This document shows positions 44,601 to 55,898 of a stretch of DNA of 64,000 bases, piece by piece. The stretch lies in contig NC_087099.1 of assembly GCF_963855985.1 (NCBI RefSeq), positions 4,804,001-4,868,000 on the forward strand, given 5' to 3'. The position numbers were made by a program, and so were the translations under genes. The notes beneath the pieces are model-generated. The model did no database searches and was not told where the DNA came from. It was given only the letters and a program-made list of their open reading frames with translations. The stretch's first letter is position 1. Each line of letters starts with the position of its first letter. The stretch comes from Ostrinia nubilalis (lineage: Eukaryota; Arthropoda; Insecta; Lepidoptera; Crambidae).

Positions 44601-47390
44601 CTACATTAATTCTGCTGAATATAGCACCGGCTCAGTTAGTTCAATTAATATTTGTATTACAATCTTTTTATAAACCACGAATGGTTTGTTAAAACAATTC
44701 GGGTTTATTGTACGGCTATAAGCTTATTTCGGTGTATCGTCCGGCCGTTGAAACGCTTCCACTAATCTGCGATAAGCCATGAGTCCAATTGAGGTTTGTC
44801 AGATGCCTATGACGGCTTATTAGTCTGTCATTGGGCTTATAACCCTGTATTCTTACACCGCTTTTGATCCAAAAACCAAAGCAAACACAACTTTTCTAAA
44901 ATAAAATCTGTCATTCGGGTCTTAAAAAAATATTTGGCAAAAAAAAAATTCGTTTGTAAAATTGTGACAGTTTTAACACCATGTAAAATCATGGGAACCT
45001 CCCATTTAACAATTCCTAAAATTACTTCAATTGATTGGTGGTAGGGTGGTACTCTACTGGATTGACGAAAGATTATCTGCAGCGAAAAATTACCTAATAA
45101 TCCTTATTCTTACTGCATACTAATTTTATTACATTCATACTTACTCGTATAATGTTAGTATTGGTTATTATGTATAAAACATGTAAGCTACTACATAGCC
45201 TATTTCAAACATTGCATACTCCGCCGAGAAATTTGAAACTTAAAGTGCAAACTTAGGTTCAGTTTCCCTAACGTTGTACAGATAAAACAACGTAACGTGG
45301 GTACGTTCACATCCAAAAAGCTTTTAATACGTTCAGGCAATAAATCTCTAGTTGCTAGAGTGCTTCGATGGTTTAAAAGTTTTAAATCTCTAGTTTTATC
45401 TACCTTTTATGTGGTAAAAAAAGATAATATTATAGGTTGACTACCTAAGTCTGAAATTGTTAGTTACCTCTGTTTTTGACATGGGTATGCATCTTTAATC
45501 AGTTATGGTTTGTAATTTACTGATTAACTAATTAATTGATTATGCTATTATGTATTTCTGCATTATTGATGGTCTGTGACCGTGTGTACCGTCCTAAATA
45601 AGAATCATGGCTAAGTTTCACTGAATTCTCGATCTACTATCGACCTGAAACTGTGGTAGGTAATTATTAAAAAGTTTGCAAGACCGAACGAGATGGAGGA
45701 CTGTTGTGGACGCCCTCTGCCCCATCTAGGGGACATAGGACCTTAATGCCCGTTTTCACCATCAATCCCTAATTTTTAAGTGACCCCTATGGTAACACAT
45801 CATAACAGGCATTTTGTTTTCATAGAGGTCACTTAAAAATTGAAGATTGATGGTGAAAACGGGCATTAGTCAAGTAAGTCAAGTTGCAGGTGTTTCCTGA
45901 ACTACCACGTTACATAGAATACGAATAGAATTTTATGAATTTTTCTCTCAAAAATAGTTGTTCATTTTTGAGCATCAATATTTGGTGCCAATTTACAGAT
46001 ATGAAAATGTGTGCGAAAACAATTTTTGTGCAAAAACAGAACGAGTATTTTATAGAGCCCTAGGGAGACTATTTGTCATTGTACTAGTTTATAATCTAGC
46101 CCATTTGGAACTTAGGCCTTTACCGCTATTGCCATTTTATAGCTAATATTCGAGTAATATTTTATACCGCGGTAATTTCGTCGAATTTTACGTAAAATAT
46201 AATAGCAACCACCACACCGATCATTCCACTCTGACTCCACATTTGTGGTAACAGCGGCCATAATGTCACGGGTTTTGCCCATTTATGGTGACCATAAAAT
46301 ATACGGGACCATTGATGTGGGTGAGATTGAGCCATGCTCTCGGAGTTCTACAACTTAATAAAGGTATAGACTAAACGTGTGGGTTTTCTGTGATGAATGC
46401 CATCGTTTTGTTATCTAAACAAATGTATAGAAGCGACTGTTTATAATGTCAAATAACAGATTTTTATAAAAATATAGTTTCAACAGAACTCACTAAAGAA
46501 AATATAAACTGTCTGTCCGACTGTTCCGGCTAGCCACTAAAGCGGATAGAAATTTTAGAGCTGATGTTATTTTTTTTAAATGATTTTTTGTTATGCCTTG
46601 CAAAAGGTGCTATTGGATTACTCCAGTTGCATGACGGTGTGCTATTTTTTGGATATGAGTTGGATTACATTCTATTTGTTTAATTCTTTTAGGTGATTTA
46701 CAAAATAGGTGATGAATTTTAATTTCGTGATTTTAGGTAACTAAAACTTTTGCCACATAACAATCGAAAGCCCTGAAATTTTGAATAAAATACCTATATT
46801 GTTCAAAATTTGGGTTAAAAAATAGTTTTACAAACAGGTGCGAAATTTTTGACGTACCTACATACAACAATTTACGTACCTACTCGCAAATGAAACTATT
46901 GCTCAACGCGGAGATGCGTATCATCTAATTTCTAATACAGACCCGCTTTAAGGTCGCCCTTAGCCTGTACAGAGCCTGTTATTGTCTCGCTCATTGTCAG
47001 CCAAATAGTAGGAGGTGCCGATAAAAACCATGCGGTGCTGCTAAATGACGTCACACACGGATAAAGGCGATAACCGCATTCGATATCAAGCACAGATTTC
47101 ATGTTCGTGTTTGTGGTTGAACGACACCAACGGCTATTACCAGGCATTGTTTCAGCGGAATGTTGCTAGTGTGGTGTTTTAATTCGCGTGTCGTATTGTA
47201 CTTTGATTTTTTTCTTTTAAAAAGTAGAACAGTAATTTGTATTGCACCAATTAGGTAACTAATACTCCGTTAACCTTTCGTGCTTCTTCTTGTCGTGTCG
47301 TCGACAACAAAACCTATACAGTGTCAGTCCAAAACTCGGCTACAAGAGTGGCGTTATCAGTTAGGGCATTTCTACTGTACGGTGTATTTT
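44601..47390. other. AT-rich non-coding sequence
   Basis: No gene is supported apart from the MITE at 45746-45866. Confidence 0.5.
45746..45866. mobile_element. MITE, TIR ATGCCCGTTTTCACCATCAA, TA target duplication
   Basis: A sister of the 33849 copy with longer matching arms (ATGCCCGTTTTCACCATCAA and its complement). TA is duplicated at 45744-45745 and 45867-45868, suggesting a mariner-type origin. Confidence 0.8.
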
Positions 47391-47555
47391 TTCTCAATTC
47401 GGTGCTAAAATTTATATTTAGTTTTTTAAGTAGTTTCAATACAAAAAAATAAATGTTACTCCATTTTGAATGTAAAAATAGCATTGTCACTAAATATTGT
47501 GAAGTGGTTTATGAGAAATGTTAAGCATCGAATTGAGAGAGCACCGAATTGAGAA
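47391..47555. repeat. Inverted repeat with TTCTCAATTCGGTGCT arms
   Basis: TTCTCAATTCGGTGCT (47391-47406) and AGCACCGAATTGAGAA (47540-47555) are perfect complements. Further GAATTGAG motifs are at 47530 and 47567 and, outside, at 50574, 50600, 50615 and 56622. Possibly a small TIR element; no target duplication was found. Confidence 0.55.
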
Positions 47556-47839
47556 AATGAATCACAGAATTGAGAAATGAATCTCCAAATATAAAAATCG
47601 CTCCGCAAACTTAGAATTGATGACCTTATGAAGAAATACCTAATGTATTTCAATAATTAATATAATAAATACTTAAAACGTTTTGATATCTGATTGCTGG
47701 TCTATTAGTTAGATGGTTCATTTTAGGTTTATGTGTCTGAAATACCAATGAAATAAAACAAAAATCCTAATAAATATGTTTAATTTTTTAATAAAGAACT
47801 ATAATAAATTGTTAATTTTTATATATTATTTTAATTTTA

Positions 47840-48557
47840 TAGCCTGACCAGGAACATAAAAACCCTGGCATAGAGGCGCGTCAATTGCATTTGATAGTGC
47901 AACACTGAGTACAGTCGTACCTGTGTTAAATTAATAGGCTAACTTTATGTATCAGGATTCAGGATTACGGGCTAATTTGATATTTTCATAAATTAACGAA
48001 AAAATATTATTATAGGTAACCTGGTTTAAATAAATTAAATGAAACCATCAATCGAGTTAGTAGGATTTATTTTATTATTCATCAATAATCAAATTCAGAA
48101 CTTGAATATTCAACTGCAATGTCTGCTCATGAACGCTTCAAACTCGGTACTTCTTTCCCAATTCCATAAAATTCAACACTTAGAAAGTGACAAAAAACTT
48201 TAAAATAGGTATTTGAAACAAACCACAGCTAATTTTCATAGTGGACTGTACTATACGATAAACATGTCAGTCAATTTGACAACCTTTGTCGGAAACATTA
48301 TTCAATGAAAATATTGTCCGAACCCTTAACACATTGTGAACCACTTTTCTTTCACGACTATAAAAAGATTTTAGCAATTTAATTCACAAAATCAATTGCG
48401 CACATTTAAAATAAAGTTTGTTTACACTTTGACAGCAATAGACTGACATGCAAGGTGACATGTCAATGAAGTTTTCAGTTACTGTTGCCATTAAAAGAAA
48501 TTAGTACCATTAGTTTTCCGCAACATGGCGAGGGTTTTTATGTTCCTGGTCAGGCTA
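47840..48557. mobile_element. 718-bp non-autonomous TIR element, TA target duplication
   Basis: The TIRs TAGCCTGACCAGGAACATAA and TTATGTTCCTGGTCAGGCTA are perfect over about 28 bp (through AAAACCCT). TA lies on both sides (47838-47839 and 48558-48559). It carries no open frame. A truncated near-identical copy is at 26899-27194, so the family has moved recently. The TA duplication points to the Tc1/mariner side, but the superfamily is not proven. Confidence 0.8.
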
Positions 48558-48706
48558 TATTTAAATAAAACAAATAAATACATAACACAGGGTCTCTTTG
48601 TTTATTTATTCTTAACCTTAAACATAAAACAAATATTGCAAAACCAAAGAGCTAGATTGACCTGACACTATACCGAAGATATTATATCGGGCGTCAGTTT
48701 GTACAC

Positions 48707-49409
48707 GATTAAAATGGCACTCAAATAGCTGAAATACAACAAGGCACCAGGTGTTACGGCATTATAGCTGAGCTTCGCCGGTACTAAAGGCTCTACAGAA
48801 GCAGTTCAATTACGTCATTCTCGAAGAAAAAACGCCTCCGGCATGGCACAGAAGTGTGGTGATAGCATTATAGACTCATCTCACTTATGAGGCGTGTTTA
48901 CAAGCTGTTTTCGAGAGTCCTTACGAATCATCTCGCTGACTCGACGACTTCCAGTCTTCCGAACAAGCTTGTTTCCGAAAAGGCTTTAATATTATGGTAC
49001 ACACACAGGTACGCTACGGCAGATTATACAGAAGACCAAGGAGTCGCGATATCGGGGATGATATCGGAGTCATGGCCTCCGTAGAACCTTTCAACAAGTG
49101 GGTCTCAAAATGAACATGGACAAGACAAAAATCATGTCAAATGTCCGTGTTGCACCCACTCCTCTGAAGGTTGGAGACTACACTCGAAGTTGTTGACAAT
49201 TGTGTATACCTGGGACAAGAGTCCAGATAGTTAGGTCCAACTTTGAGAAAGAGGTCTATCGCTGAATTCAACTCAGCTAAGCATCGATCGGGAAGTTTCG
49301 CTATTACGTCTGAAATACCGCAGCGTCTTAAGACAAAAGTCTTCTACCAGTGTGTGTTGCCAGTGATGGTGTATGGATGTGAAACTTGGTCGCTTACTAT
49401 GAGCCTAAT
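48707..49409 (+). pseudogene. Decayed RTE-clade LINE reverse transcriptase
   Basis: Successive broken frames give YNKAPGV, RRVYKLFSRVLTNHLAD, GLKMNMDKTKIMSN, VVDNCVYLGQ and LKTKVFYQCVLPVMVYGCET followed by WSLTMSLIR. These are the conserved C-terminal half of an RTE ORF. The YADD catalytic stretch is lost or frameshifted. The copy continues at 50152 after an insertion. Confidence 0.75.
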
Positions 49410-49929
49410 AAGAATCAGAAATGTGTTTGTGAGTAGGAGTAGGATTATGGTCCTCTCATGCTCGCACTAAAAAGAATTAAAATCGTGCTATGAAAAGTAA
49501 TGTATAAACTAATCTAATTTTCTAAAATGTTATAGTGTCATGCTTCTCAATCTGGACTGTTACTTAGCTTTATTATTGTTTTTTTTTTCTAAGAGATAAC
49601 TTGGTATTGTCATTCTCACTAAAATGTCTCTGGGGTGGTGGCGTAGTGAGGCGGGTCGTTACATTCCCTCTAATATGGTCGAGTGAAGCGATGGCTGGTT
49701 CACTCGTCATGTCTGTGAACAGGCGCTGCTTTCGGGGACTGGTCAATCCAAGTTATTCCAATTTATGTATGCGAGTCATTTCTACTAGTATTTAAGTATG
49801 TAATCTGTAAGTCTAGATATTAGCACGTCACTACCTTGTTTAATATACCACGCAATTTTGTATACCCATTATACACTATACAAGAATGCATGGTAAATTC
49901 AGTGAACTGCTCCTGAATCGAATGTACCT

Positions 49930-50151
49930 ACTACTGCTATTTCTATTTATTTATATTAACCGGCAGACAGTGGTGACTGAGTTTGTTGCGGCGCTTCTTC
50001 TCAGCACTTGCCAAATGTTGGTCTCGAAGCGCTGGTAGGGTAAAAAGATTATGAGACATGTAGAGGCTCCTTAAGAGCAAAATGACGATTTGTAAGAACT
50101 ATTTATTAGTCTAAACAAATAAAGAAATTTTGACTTTGACTTTGACTTTGT
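49930..50151 (+). mobile_element. LINE 3' end with (ACTTTG)n tail inside the RTE remnant
   Basis: The segment contains GGCGCTTCTTCTCAGCACTT and GTCTAAACAAATAAAGAAAT and ends in three to four ACTTTG units at 50128-50151. A relic of the same end is at 14427. It separates the RTE ORF into two parts. The upstream border may be as far left as 49410; 49410-49930 holds no recognised sequence. Confidence 0.55.
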
Positions 50152-50345
50152 GAATATCGGCAAGAGAACCAAAGTGACCGGCATAGCCCGTAAAATTGCA
50201 TAAATCAAATAGCAGTGGGCGGGGCACATAGCTCGTACAGATAATGTCTGTTGGGACTGAAAAGTTGTCGAGTGGAAACCACGGACCAGTGAGCAGGCCC
50301 CCACTAGGTAGACCGACGATCTGGTGAAGGTCGAGGGAAGAACCT
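50152..50345 (+). pseudogene. RTE LINE C-terminus, continuation
   Basis: The reading IGKRTKVTGIARKIA, QWAGHIARTDN, KVVEWKPRTSE and TDDLVKVEGRTW continues the RTE ORF from 49409. About 35 residues between the two parts are missing. Internal stops show that it is dead. Confidence 0.7.
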
Positions 50346-50831
50346 GGAAGAATTATTTTAATAAGATAGCAATAGCAGTGCATTTTTTTTAATGAAACCT
50401 CAAAAAATTAGTTTTATTGTCTTCTGTCCAATGACTGGTACGGTCCAATGATTGGTAGTTCACCCTATTATTATGCTCTATTGATTTCATTATTATTTTA
50501 AGTTACACAAACAAATTTATAGCACAATAAAAGTATCTATTTTCATTTTATATCAATTCGGTGTACGTGTTTTCTCAATTCGATGCCCCATATTCCGCGG
50601 AATTGAGATCCACGGAATTGAGGAAAAATCACATTTCATCAAATTACTCGAAAATATTATAAATTACAACGATTTCTACCAAACGTAATGGCAGATATCA
50701 GTTAAATACTTAATTAATTCAGCAGTAATCTCATTAAATACTTCATGAACATTATTAATATCGCACACCGGTTTGAGAAATGACCAGTGACCAAAAATTC
50801 TGAGTGATTTCAAACCTCTGAAAAATGCTCC

Positions 50832-50835
<4 letters not shown>
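50346..50835. other. Non-coding sequence and left target duplication
   Basis: No gene. CTCAATTC and GAATTGAG motifs occur at 50574, 50600 and 50615. The left target duplication of the jockey-type LINE is AAATGCTCCTCAA at 50823-50835. Confidence 0.6.

Positions 50836-50900
<65 letters not shown>
50836..50900 (-). repeat. 65-nt poly(A) tail of the LINE (T run on plus strand)
   Basis: An uninterrupted T run on the plus strand. The length and purity of the tail fit a recent insertion, because such tails shrink and mutate with age. Assembly or sequencing error in homopolymer length is possible. Confidence 0.9.
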
Positions 50901-50901
<1 letters not shown>

Positions 50902-51249
50902 AAGGGACGCGCGCTGGTAGCTTGAGGAGCTTTTCCAGCTTCACCGGGCAGAGTGGCGAGTACAGAAGGTACTCTAGCCGTTTGGCGATCGTCGGTGCGC
51001 GTGCCGACGAGGCCGAGTGTGGGCTTCGCGAAGCGAAGCCCAGGCTCGTCCGCGTCGGTCGCGGACCGACGTTCGCGATCGGGCCGTATCGAGCGCATAA
51101 GGCGCCCGATCAGTGGCGAACCCAATTAGAGGGTTGCCCACCGCGGTGTTGGACCAATGTCCAGCCTACGGCGGGCTCACTCTAAGTGGGCCCGATCGAG
51201 GGGACTACGGACGCGGCCTGAGAGCGCCACGGTAGGCTCGGACCTCGGC

Positions 51250-54186
51250 TCAGGCCGTGTCCGGGGGACGGATAGGGGAGAACCGGCCCGGTACATGTCT
51301 GTACCGTCCGAAATGGAAAGCAGGGCCTCGTACTCGCCGGCGAGTACGGTGTAACGAGCTACTGTGTTGTGGAGTAGTTGGCGTGCTTAAGGCAGTGATG
51401 TCTGTGTTAAGAAATTCGGTAATAGGATCGTCCGGGTCGTCTAGGACATGCCTAGGTCGTCGGTATTGGGCAGCGACATCTTTCTGGGGTGTATACGTGG
51501 CGGCGCTAACGATAAGAGGGTTCTTGTGGTTGATCGCTTTATCAAAGTAGCGGCGAGAGGCTTCTTTCATAAAGTGATCAATCGATGGGATCTCGAAATC
51601 TCTATGGAGATTCGTGTTACGCACGAACCACGGGGCATCCGCGGCTCGGCGTAAGAATTTGTTTTGGAGGGTCTGGAATTTCTTAAGGTCTGTGCAGGAA
51701 GTGTGAGCAAACACCGGACTGGCGTAAGTCAACACTGGACGGATGCAGGTTTTGTAAATTGTCAACTTATTTCTAAGTGACAATTTACTTTTCCTTCCAA
51801 CTAGGTGGTAGAGTCGGTGGATGTAGTGGTTCGCACGGCTCAAGACGCGTCTGAGGTGCGGAGCGAACGTTAATCTCTGGTCGAGGGTGACACCTAAGTA
51901 CTTGGCCTCACTTTTCCAAGGAATAGTTTGGTCAAATAAGGTGAGATGGGTGGGGACATTAGGACGAGTGCGAACCGGAGGACGTTTCGCAGACAAAGCC
52001 CTAGAAAAGTACACTGCTGCACTTTTTTCGGGATTTACCTCGATACGCCACTTCCTGAACCATTCGCCTAATTGTGTGACTGCGCGTTGGAGCGCCAAGA
52101 TGACGTAATTCCGATTACGTCCGGACTTGTAGAGTGCGGTGTCGTCCGCAAAGAGGGCTAAATCCGTATTCGGATATTTGGGGATGTCATTGACGTACAA
52201 TGAAAAGAGGATGGGCGAGAGCACGGAGCCCTGGGGGACTCCGGCTCTTATGGGGCGGGGGGAGGAGAGGGAGCCATCTACTCGGTAACGAAAGGTGCGA
52301 TTCGATAAAAAGTCACGTAAGATGTGCACGAGACTGTCCGGCACACCGAGTTCGTAAAGCTTGTAAATCAAGCCGTTGTGCCAGACTTTATCGAATGCCT
52401 TCGCTACGTCGAAGAATAACACTCCTGTCCCTACGGGTGGCTTAGCAGTGAGGCCGCTAAGTATATGCTCCGTTAAGCGGTGCACCTGTTGTACGCAGGA
52501 ATGTGAGGCGCGGAAGCCAAACTGTTCGTTTATTAAGAGATTATTAGAAAAAACATAATCTCTTAATCGAGAAACAATTATACGTTCGTATAACTTACCC
52601 ATGGTCTTTAAGAGACTGATGGGTCTGTAGCTTGTGGGGTCAGCCAGTTTCTTACCGGGCTTCGGAATGCCAATGACTTCTGCCTCTTTCCACGCGTCGG
52701 GAAAGATGCAGTGAGACATGGCCGCGTTGAAAATAGCAACTAAGAGGTATACTAGGGGGGCGGGCAGGGCGCGTAAGACTCTATTAGAGATACGGTCCGG
52801 GCCGGGGGCTTTGTTGGGACGGAAACCTTTGATTATCGTTCGCACCTCGTCGACGTTAGTCGGGTCTAGGGTTGTGGTCGGAGGGAGGGCGGCTCTACGT
52901 TCGACTTCGCTGTCCACCATGCGGAGGTGGGCAGAGTCTACTGGGAGGGTACTGGGGGAGCACTGTGCTTCTAGACTGTCGGCTAGGCATTCGGCTTTGG
53001 CGTCGTCGTCAAACGCAAGCGTTTGATCGGGACGTAAAAGCGGTGGCGTGGACGCTACGGTGTCGGACTTAAAGGCTCTCGTCAACTTCCAATAGGCTTG
53101 GTGAGATGGCGAGATTTTTTTAAGTAGATCATCCCACTGATTGTTACGGAGTTCCGCAATACGAGCCTTGACAGCGCGCTGTAAGGAACGTAGGCGGGCT
53201 CTGTTTTCCTCGGTTGGATAAGCGTCATAATCGCGAGTGGCTGCGTTCTTTGCCCTCAATAGCTCTCGCGCGTCGTCAGGCAACCTGAGACGGTGGTTAG
53301 CCATCGCAGGCACTTGCCTAGACGAGTCGCCGATGGCGACCGAGATGTGACTAGTGAGGGCATCGATCGCGTGAATAGTTTCGTGAGGCGAAACTATATC
53401 GTCGGGGATTGAGGACAGTTGTGGGCTCTGACAGTTCCCAAGTTTTACCTTGAGTTTGTCCCAGTCCACAACTGTCTTCATAGTGGGTGTAGACTCAGGA
53501 GAGCCTAGTTGGAGTACGACCGGGCGATGGTCAGAAGTGAGCGCGTGCATGGTTTCTATAGAGTGTAGGCGGAGGCCTATATTCTTTAGAATTGCCATGT
53601 CAAGAATGTCGGGCCGATGCTCGACATTGTAAGGATAGTGAGTGGGCGTCATAGGGACTAAGATGTCAAAAATGAGTTCCTCAGAGAGTTCGCTTAGCAT
53701 CATGCCGTTGGCAGTGGATGTTACGCAACCCCAATGAGTGTGTTTGCTATTAAAGTCGCCGCCAAGAATGACTGCACTATTCATAGCAAACAGGGCCTCA
53801 AAGTCGCTCCTTAAGGGAGTCTTGTTCGGGGAGAGGTAAACCGAGCCGATGAGAATGGGCTCGTGTCCAGTCATGGCTAGCCGACAGAGTGAGACTTCTA
53901 GGTTAGAGAGAGAAGGGGGATCGACTAAAGCACAGTGCAGAGAACGCTTATAGTAAATAAGCGTGCCGCCGCCACGTGTGGGCCTATCGTGTCTAATGAT
54001 ATTGTAGTTCGCTATCCTAGGATTGCGAATAGAGGGTGTTAGGAGGGTCTCTTGAACCAGAAAGATGTCGACCTGGTGGTCGGTAAGGAACTGAGTAACC
54101 TCGTCCTTCTGCTGTCTAAGACCGTTAGCGTTGAAAAAAGCTAAGGTGATTGACCGGGGTTTGATCCTAGCGGTGGGGTTAGCCAT
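51250..54186 (-). CDS. LINE ORF2: AP-like endonuclease and reverse transcriptase
   Basis: It makes the nick and the cDNA for target-primed reverse transcription. The ORF is open from an ATG at 54219 (989 codons), but I place the start at 54186 (978 codons), where the ATG overlaps the ORF1 stop as TAATG. Residues below count from 54219. The endonuclease (about 22-240) has FFNANGL at 28-34, VQET with the catalytic glutamate at 57, GGDFN at 153-157 and SDHRPV at 229-234. The RT (about 510-790) has FDVAKAFD at 603-610, GVPQGSVLSP at 660-669, the catalytic FADD at 690-693 and YLGV at 774-777. The C-terminal region to 989 is typical of jockey elements and has no RNase H. No frameshift or missing catalytic residue was seen. 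Acts in the nucleus with ORF1 protein and element RNA. Confidence 0.93.
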   Translation of the reverse strand: MANPTARIKPRSITLAFFNANGLRQQKDEVTQFLTDHQVDIFLVQETLLTPSIRNPRIANYNIIRHDRPTRGGGTLIYYKRSLHCALVDPPSLSNLEVSLCRLAMTGHEPILIGSVYLSPNKTPLRSDFEALFAMNSAVILGGDFNSKHTHWGCVTSTANGMMLSELSEELIFDILVPMTPTHYPYNVEHRPDILDMAILKNIGLRLHSIETMHALTSDHRPVVLQLGSPESTPTMKTVVDWDKLKVKLGNCQSPQLSSIPDDIVSPHETIHAIDALTSHISVAIGDSSRQVPAMANHRLRLPDDARELLRAKNAATRDYDAYPTEENRARLRSLQRAVKARIAELRNNQWDDLLKKISPSHQAYWKLTRAFKSDTVASTPPLLRPDQTLAFDDDAKAECLADSLEAQCSPSTLPVDSAHLRMVDSEVERRAALPPTTTLDPTNVDEVRTIIKGFRPNKAPGPDRISNRVLRALPAPLVYLLVAIFNAAMSHCIFPDAWKEAEVIGIPKPGKKLADPTSYRPISLLKTMGKLYERIIVSRLRDYVFSNNLLINEQFGFRASHSCVQQVHRLTEHILSGLTAKPPVGTGVLFFDVAKAFDKVWHNGLIYKLYELGVPDSLVHILRDFLSNRTFRYRVDGSLSSPRPIRAGVPQGSVLSPILFSLYVNDIPKYPNTDLALFADDTALYKSGRNRNYVILALQRAVTQLGEWFRKWRIEVNPEKSAAVYFSRALSAKRPPVRTRPNVPTHLTLFDQTIPWKSEAKYLGVTLDQRLTFAPHLRRVLSRANHYIHRLYHLVGRKSKLSLRNKLTIYKTCIRPVLTYASPVFAHTSCTDLKKFQTLQNKFLRRAADAPWFVRNTNLHRDFEIPSIDHFMKEASRRYFDKAINHKNPLIVSAATYTPQKDVAAQYRRPRHVLDDPDDPITEFLNTDITALSTPTTPQHSSSLHRTRRRVRGPAFHFGRYRHVPGRFSPIRPPDTA

Positions 54187-55898
54187 TACGGAGCGTGGAA
54201 AGAGGAGATAGCGTAGCAAAAGTCTACGTGTTCGGCGAGGATAGATAACCTATCCATGATGTTGCCTTCGCCATTAGTCGCGCGCAGTTTTGCGGCGATC
54301 ACAAACATCTCGCCGACATTAATTTGGCCAAAGAAGTCTCTGACCAATTTAATGTCAGCCGCAGGTGAATGTGTAGGCTGGGGCTTGGCCTGAGGGGCCG
54401 GGACTTTGTGGGCCGGTGCCTTAGGGGCAGGGGGACTAGGGTTAGGCGCCTGATGGGTAGGTGCCTTTGGCGTAGCCTTAGGGGCTGGGTGGGGTTGAGG
54501 AGCCTGCTGGGGCGCGGGTGGGGCCACAGCTGTTTGGGCGGGTGCGGGAGTGAGGCTGGCTGCCTGGGTGTAGGCCAGAGGCCTAGCCCAAGCATTGGGC
54601 CTATTGGGACGGAGGCTAGGAGCCTCACTTGCTACCGCAAAGTTGCGAGTAGCATTGATCTGCCTGGGGGCAGAGGGGATGGGGGCACGCGGCTGAGTGC
54701 GTGGGGCCCGGGGACAACCGCGATAATTCGCAGGATGACCCTGGGTACCACACAGTATGCAGCTCGGTGGTTCGGTGGCTGTGGCCTTGTCACGGACACA
54801 GTCGGCTGTGCCGTGATCGCCTAGGCACTTGACGCACCTAGGACGGGCGTGACAATTACGGGCAGCGTGCCCGTAATGTTGACAGCGGTGGCACTGGCCG
54901 GGAGCGCCGCGCTTTCGGGGTGGCTCAACTTTGAGCCCGGAGATAAAGCAAACCGATTTCAAGTTGAAAATCGATTTCGCTTCGTCGGAATAGTCCAAGA
55001 CTACTTGGACAAGGTCAAAAGGTTCACGTGTACGAGTCCTGTACAGACGATGAACCTGTTTGACGGGGAAGTTTTGGGCCTTGAGGTCGGCCAAGATGGA
55101 GGCGGAGTCTAGCTCCTTGGGAATGCCACGGATAACAACCCGCAGCTCCCTTTCCTCCTCGCGGGGGAAAGTATGATAACCGATACGGTTCTCATCTAGG
55201 AAACGCGTTAGGGCTCGGTGCTCGTCGGAGGTGGACAAGGACACCTTAATTCCTACGTTGCACGACTTAGCGTGCGAGAAGTTAATGTGACGCTCCTTGA
55301 GCGCGCCGGAAATCTTGTTCCAGGACGCCTTGTCCTGGACAAAGACTGGGGGGACTCTGACAGTCCGCCCGGTGCTCGACTGCGAGCCGGATGGCTGGGA
55401 AGATTGCGAGGGCTGAGAGAGGCCCGAGTTGGCCTTCAGCGCCTTCGCAGGGGGGGAAGGAGGGGGAGAGGCCGCGGATTTGCGGGTCCTCTTCGGACGA
55501 CTGACGGTGGTGAAGCCACCGTCATCTGCGTCTGAGACAGAGTCACATTCCATGTCCCTACTGGGGGCATGGGATTGGTGATCTATCACAATAGAGTGCT
55601 CGTTCGTGAGCGGGATTGTTAGAGGGGCCGAGTTCGGATCGCACATGGCGTCCTCGGGACATGAAGGGGAAGCAGGCTCCTCATACACAGAGCTTGCGAG
55701 GGTCTTTGCCCGTATGTGGGCTTTAAACCCGGAGAGGACCTCCGGGTGAGTGGCCCGGAGGAACTTTAAGAGTTCCTCCGTGTCCATGGCATGGAGGGTG
55801 TATTCGCGACGCGTGAATCTACGCCGGTTCGCAAGTCGCAACCACCGAGAAGAGCCGGCAAGAAACTCGGTGGTTATAGCGGTGTGTAAGTCCCGCAC
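54186..55898 (-). CDS. LINE ORF1: Gag-like RNA-binding protein
   Basis: 570 residues from the first ATG; a second in-frame ATG at residue 38 (MDTEELLKFL) is an equally likely start. The order is an acidic and Ser/Pro-rich N-terminus with a basic patch (RPKRTRK about 134-140), a segment at about 249-330 that fits the PRE_C2HC domain of insect LINE Gag proteins, and three zinc knuckles: C336-x2-C-x4-H-x4-C349, C355-x2-C-x3-H-x4-C367 and C380-x2-C-x4-H-x6-C395. Then come a Pro/Ala-rich stretch (about 400-515) and a short C-terminal domain. Gag proteins of this family coat the element RNA. Its TAA stop overlaps the ORF2 ATG (TAATG), the arrangement for which stop-start reinitiation was described in the silkworm LINE SART1. 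No disabling change was seen. Confidence 0.92.
   Translation of the reverse strand: MRDLHTAITTEFLAGSSRWLRLANRRRFTRREYTLHAMDTEELLKFLRATHPEVLSGFKAHIRAKTLASSVYEEPASPSCPEDAMCDPNSAPLTIPLTNEHSIVIDHQSHAPSRDMECDSVSDADDGGFTTVSRPKRTRKSAASPPPSPPAKALKANSGLSQPSQSSQPSGSQSSTGRTVRVPPVFVQDKASWNKISGALKERHINFSHAKSCNVGIKVSLSTSDEHRALTRFLDENRIGYHTFPREEERELRVVIRGIPKELDSASILADLKAQNFPVKQVHRLYRTRTREPFDLVQVVLDYSDEAKSIFNLKSVCFISGLKVEPPRKRGAPGQCHRCQHYGHAARNCHARPRCVKCLGDHGTADCVRDKATATEPPSCILCGTQGHPANYRGCPRAPRTQPRAPIPSAPRQINATRNFAVASEAPSLRPNRPNAWARPLAYTQAASLTPAPAQTAVAPPAPQQAPQPHPAPKATPKAPTHQAPNPSPPAPKAPAHKVPAPQAKPQPTHSPAADIKLVRDFFGQINVGEMFVIAAKLRATNGEGNIMDRLSILAEHVDFCYAISSFHAP

Noticed and set aside
50836..50900. Poly(T) run as a terminator or regulatory site
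   Set aside because: It is the complement of the LINE poly(A) tail, bounded by the target duplication.
54369..54824. 151-codon plus-strand frame and other frames across 50.9-55.5 kb
   Set aside because: Antisense shadows of ORF1 and ORF2 of the LINE, rich in Gly, Arg and Leu as expected from the complement of a Pro/Ala-rich region.
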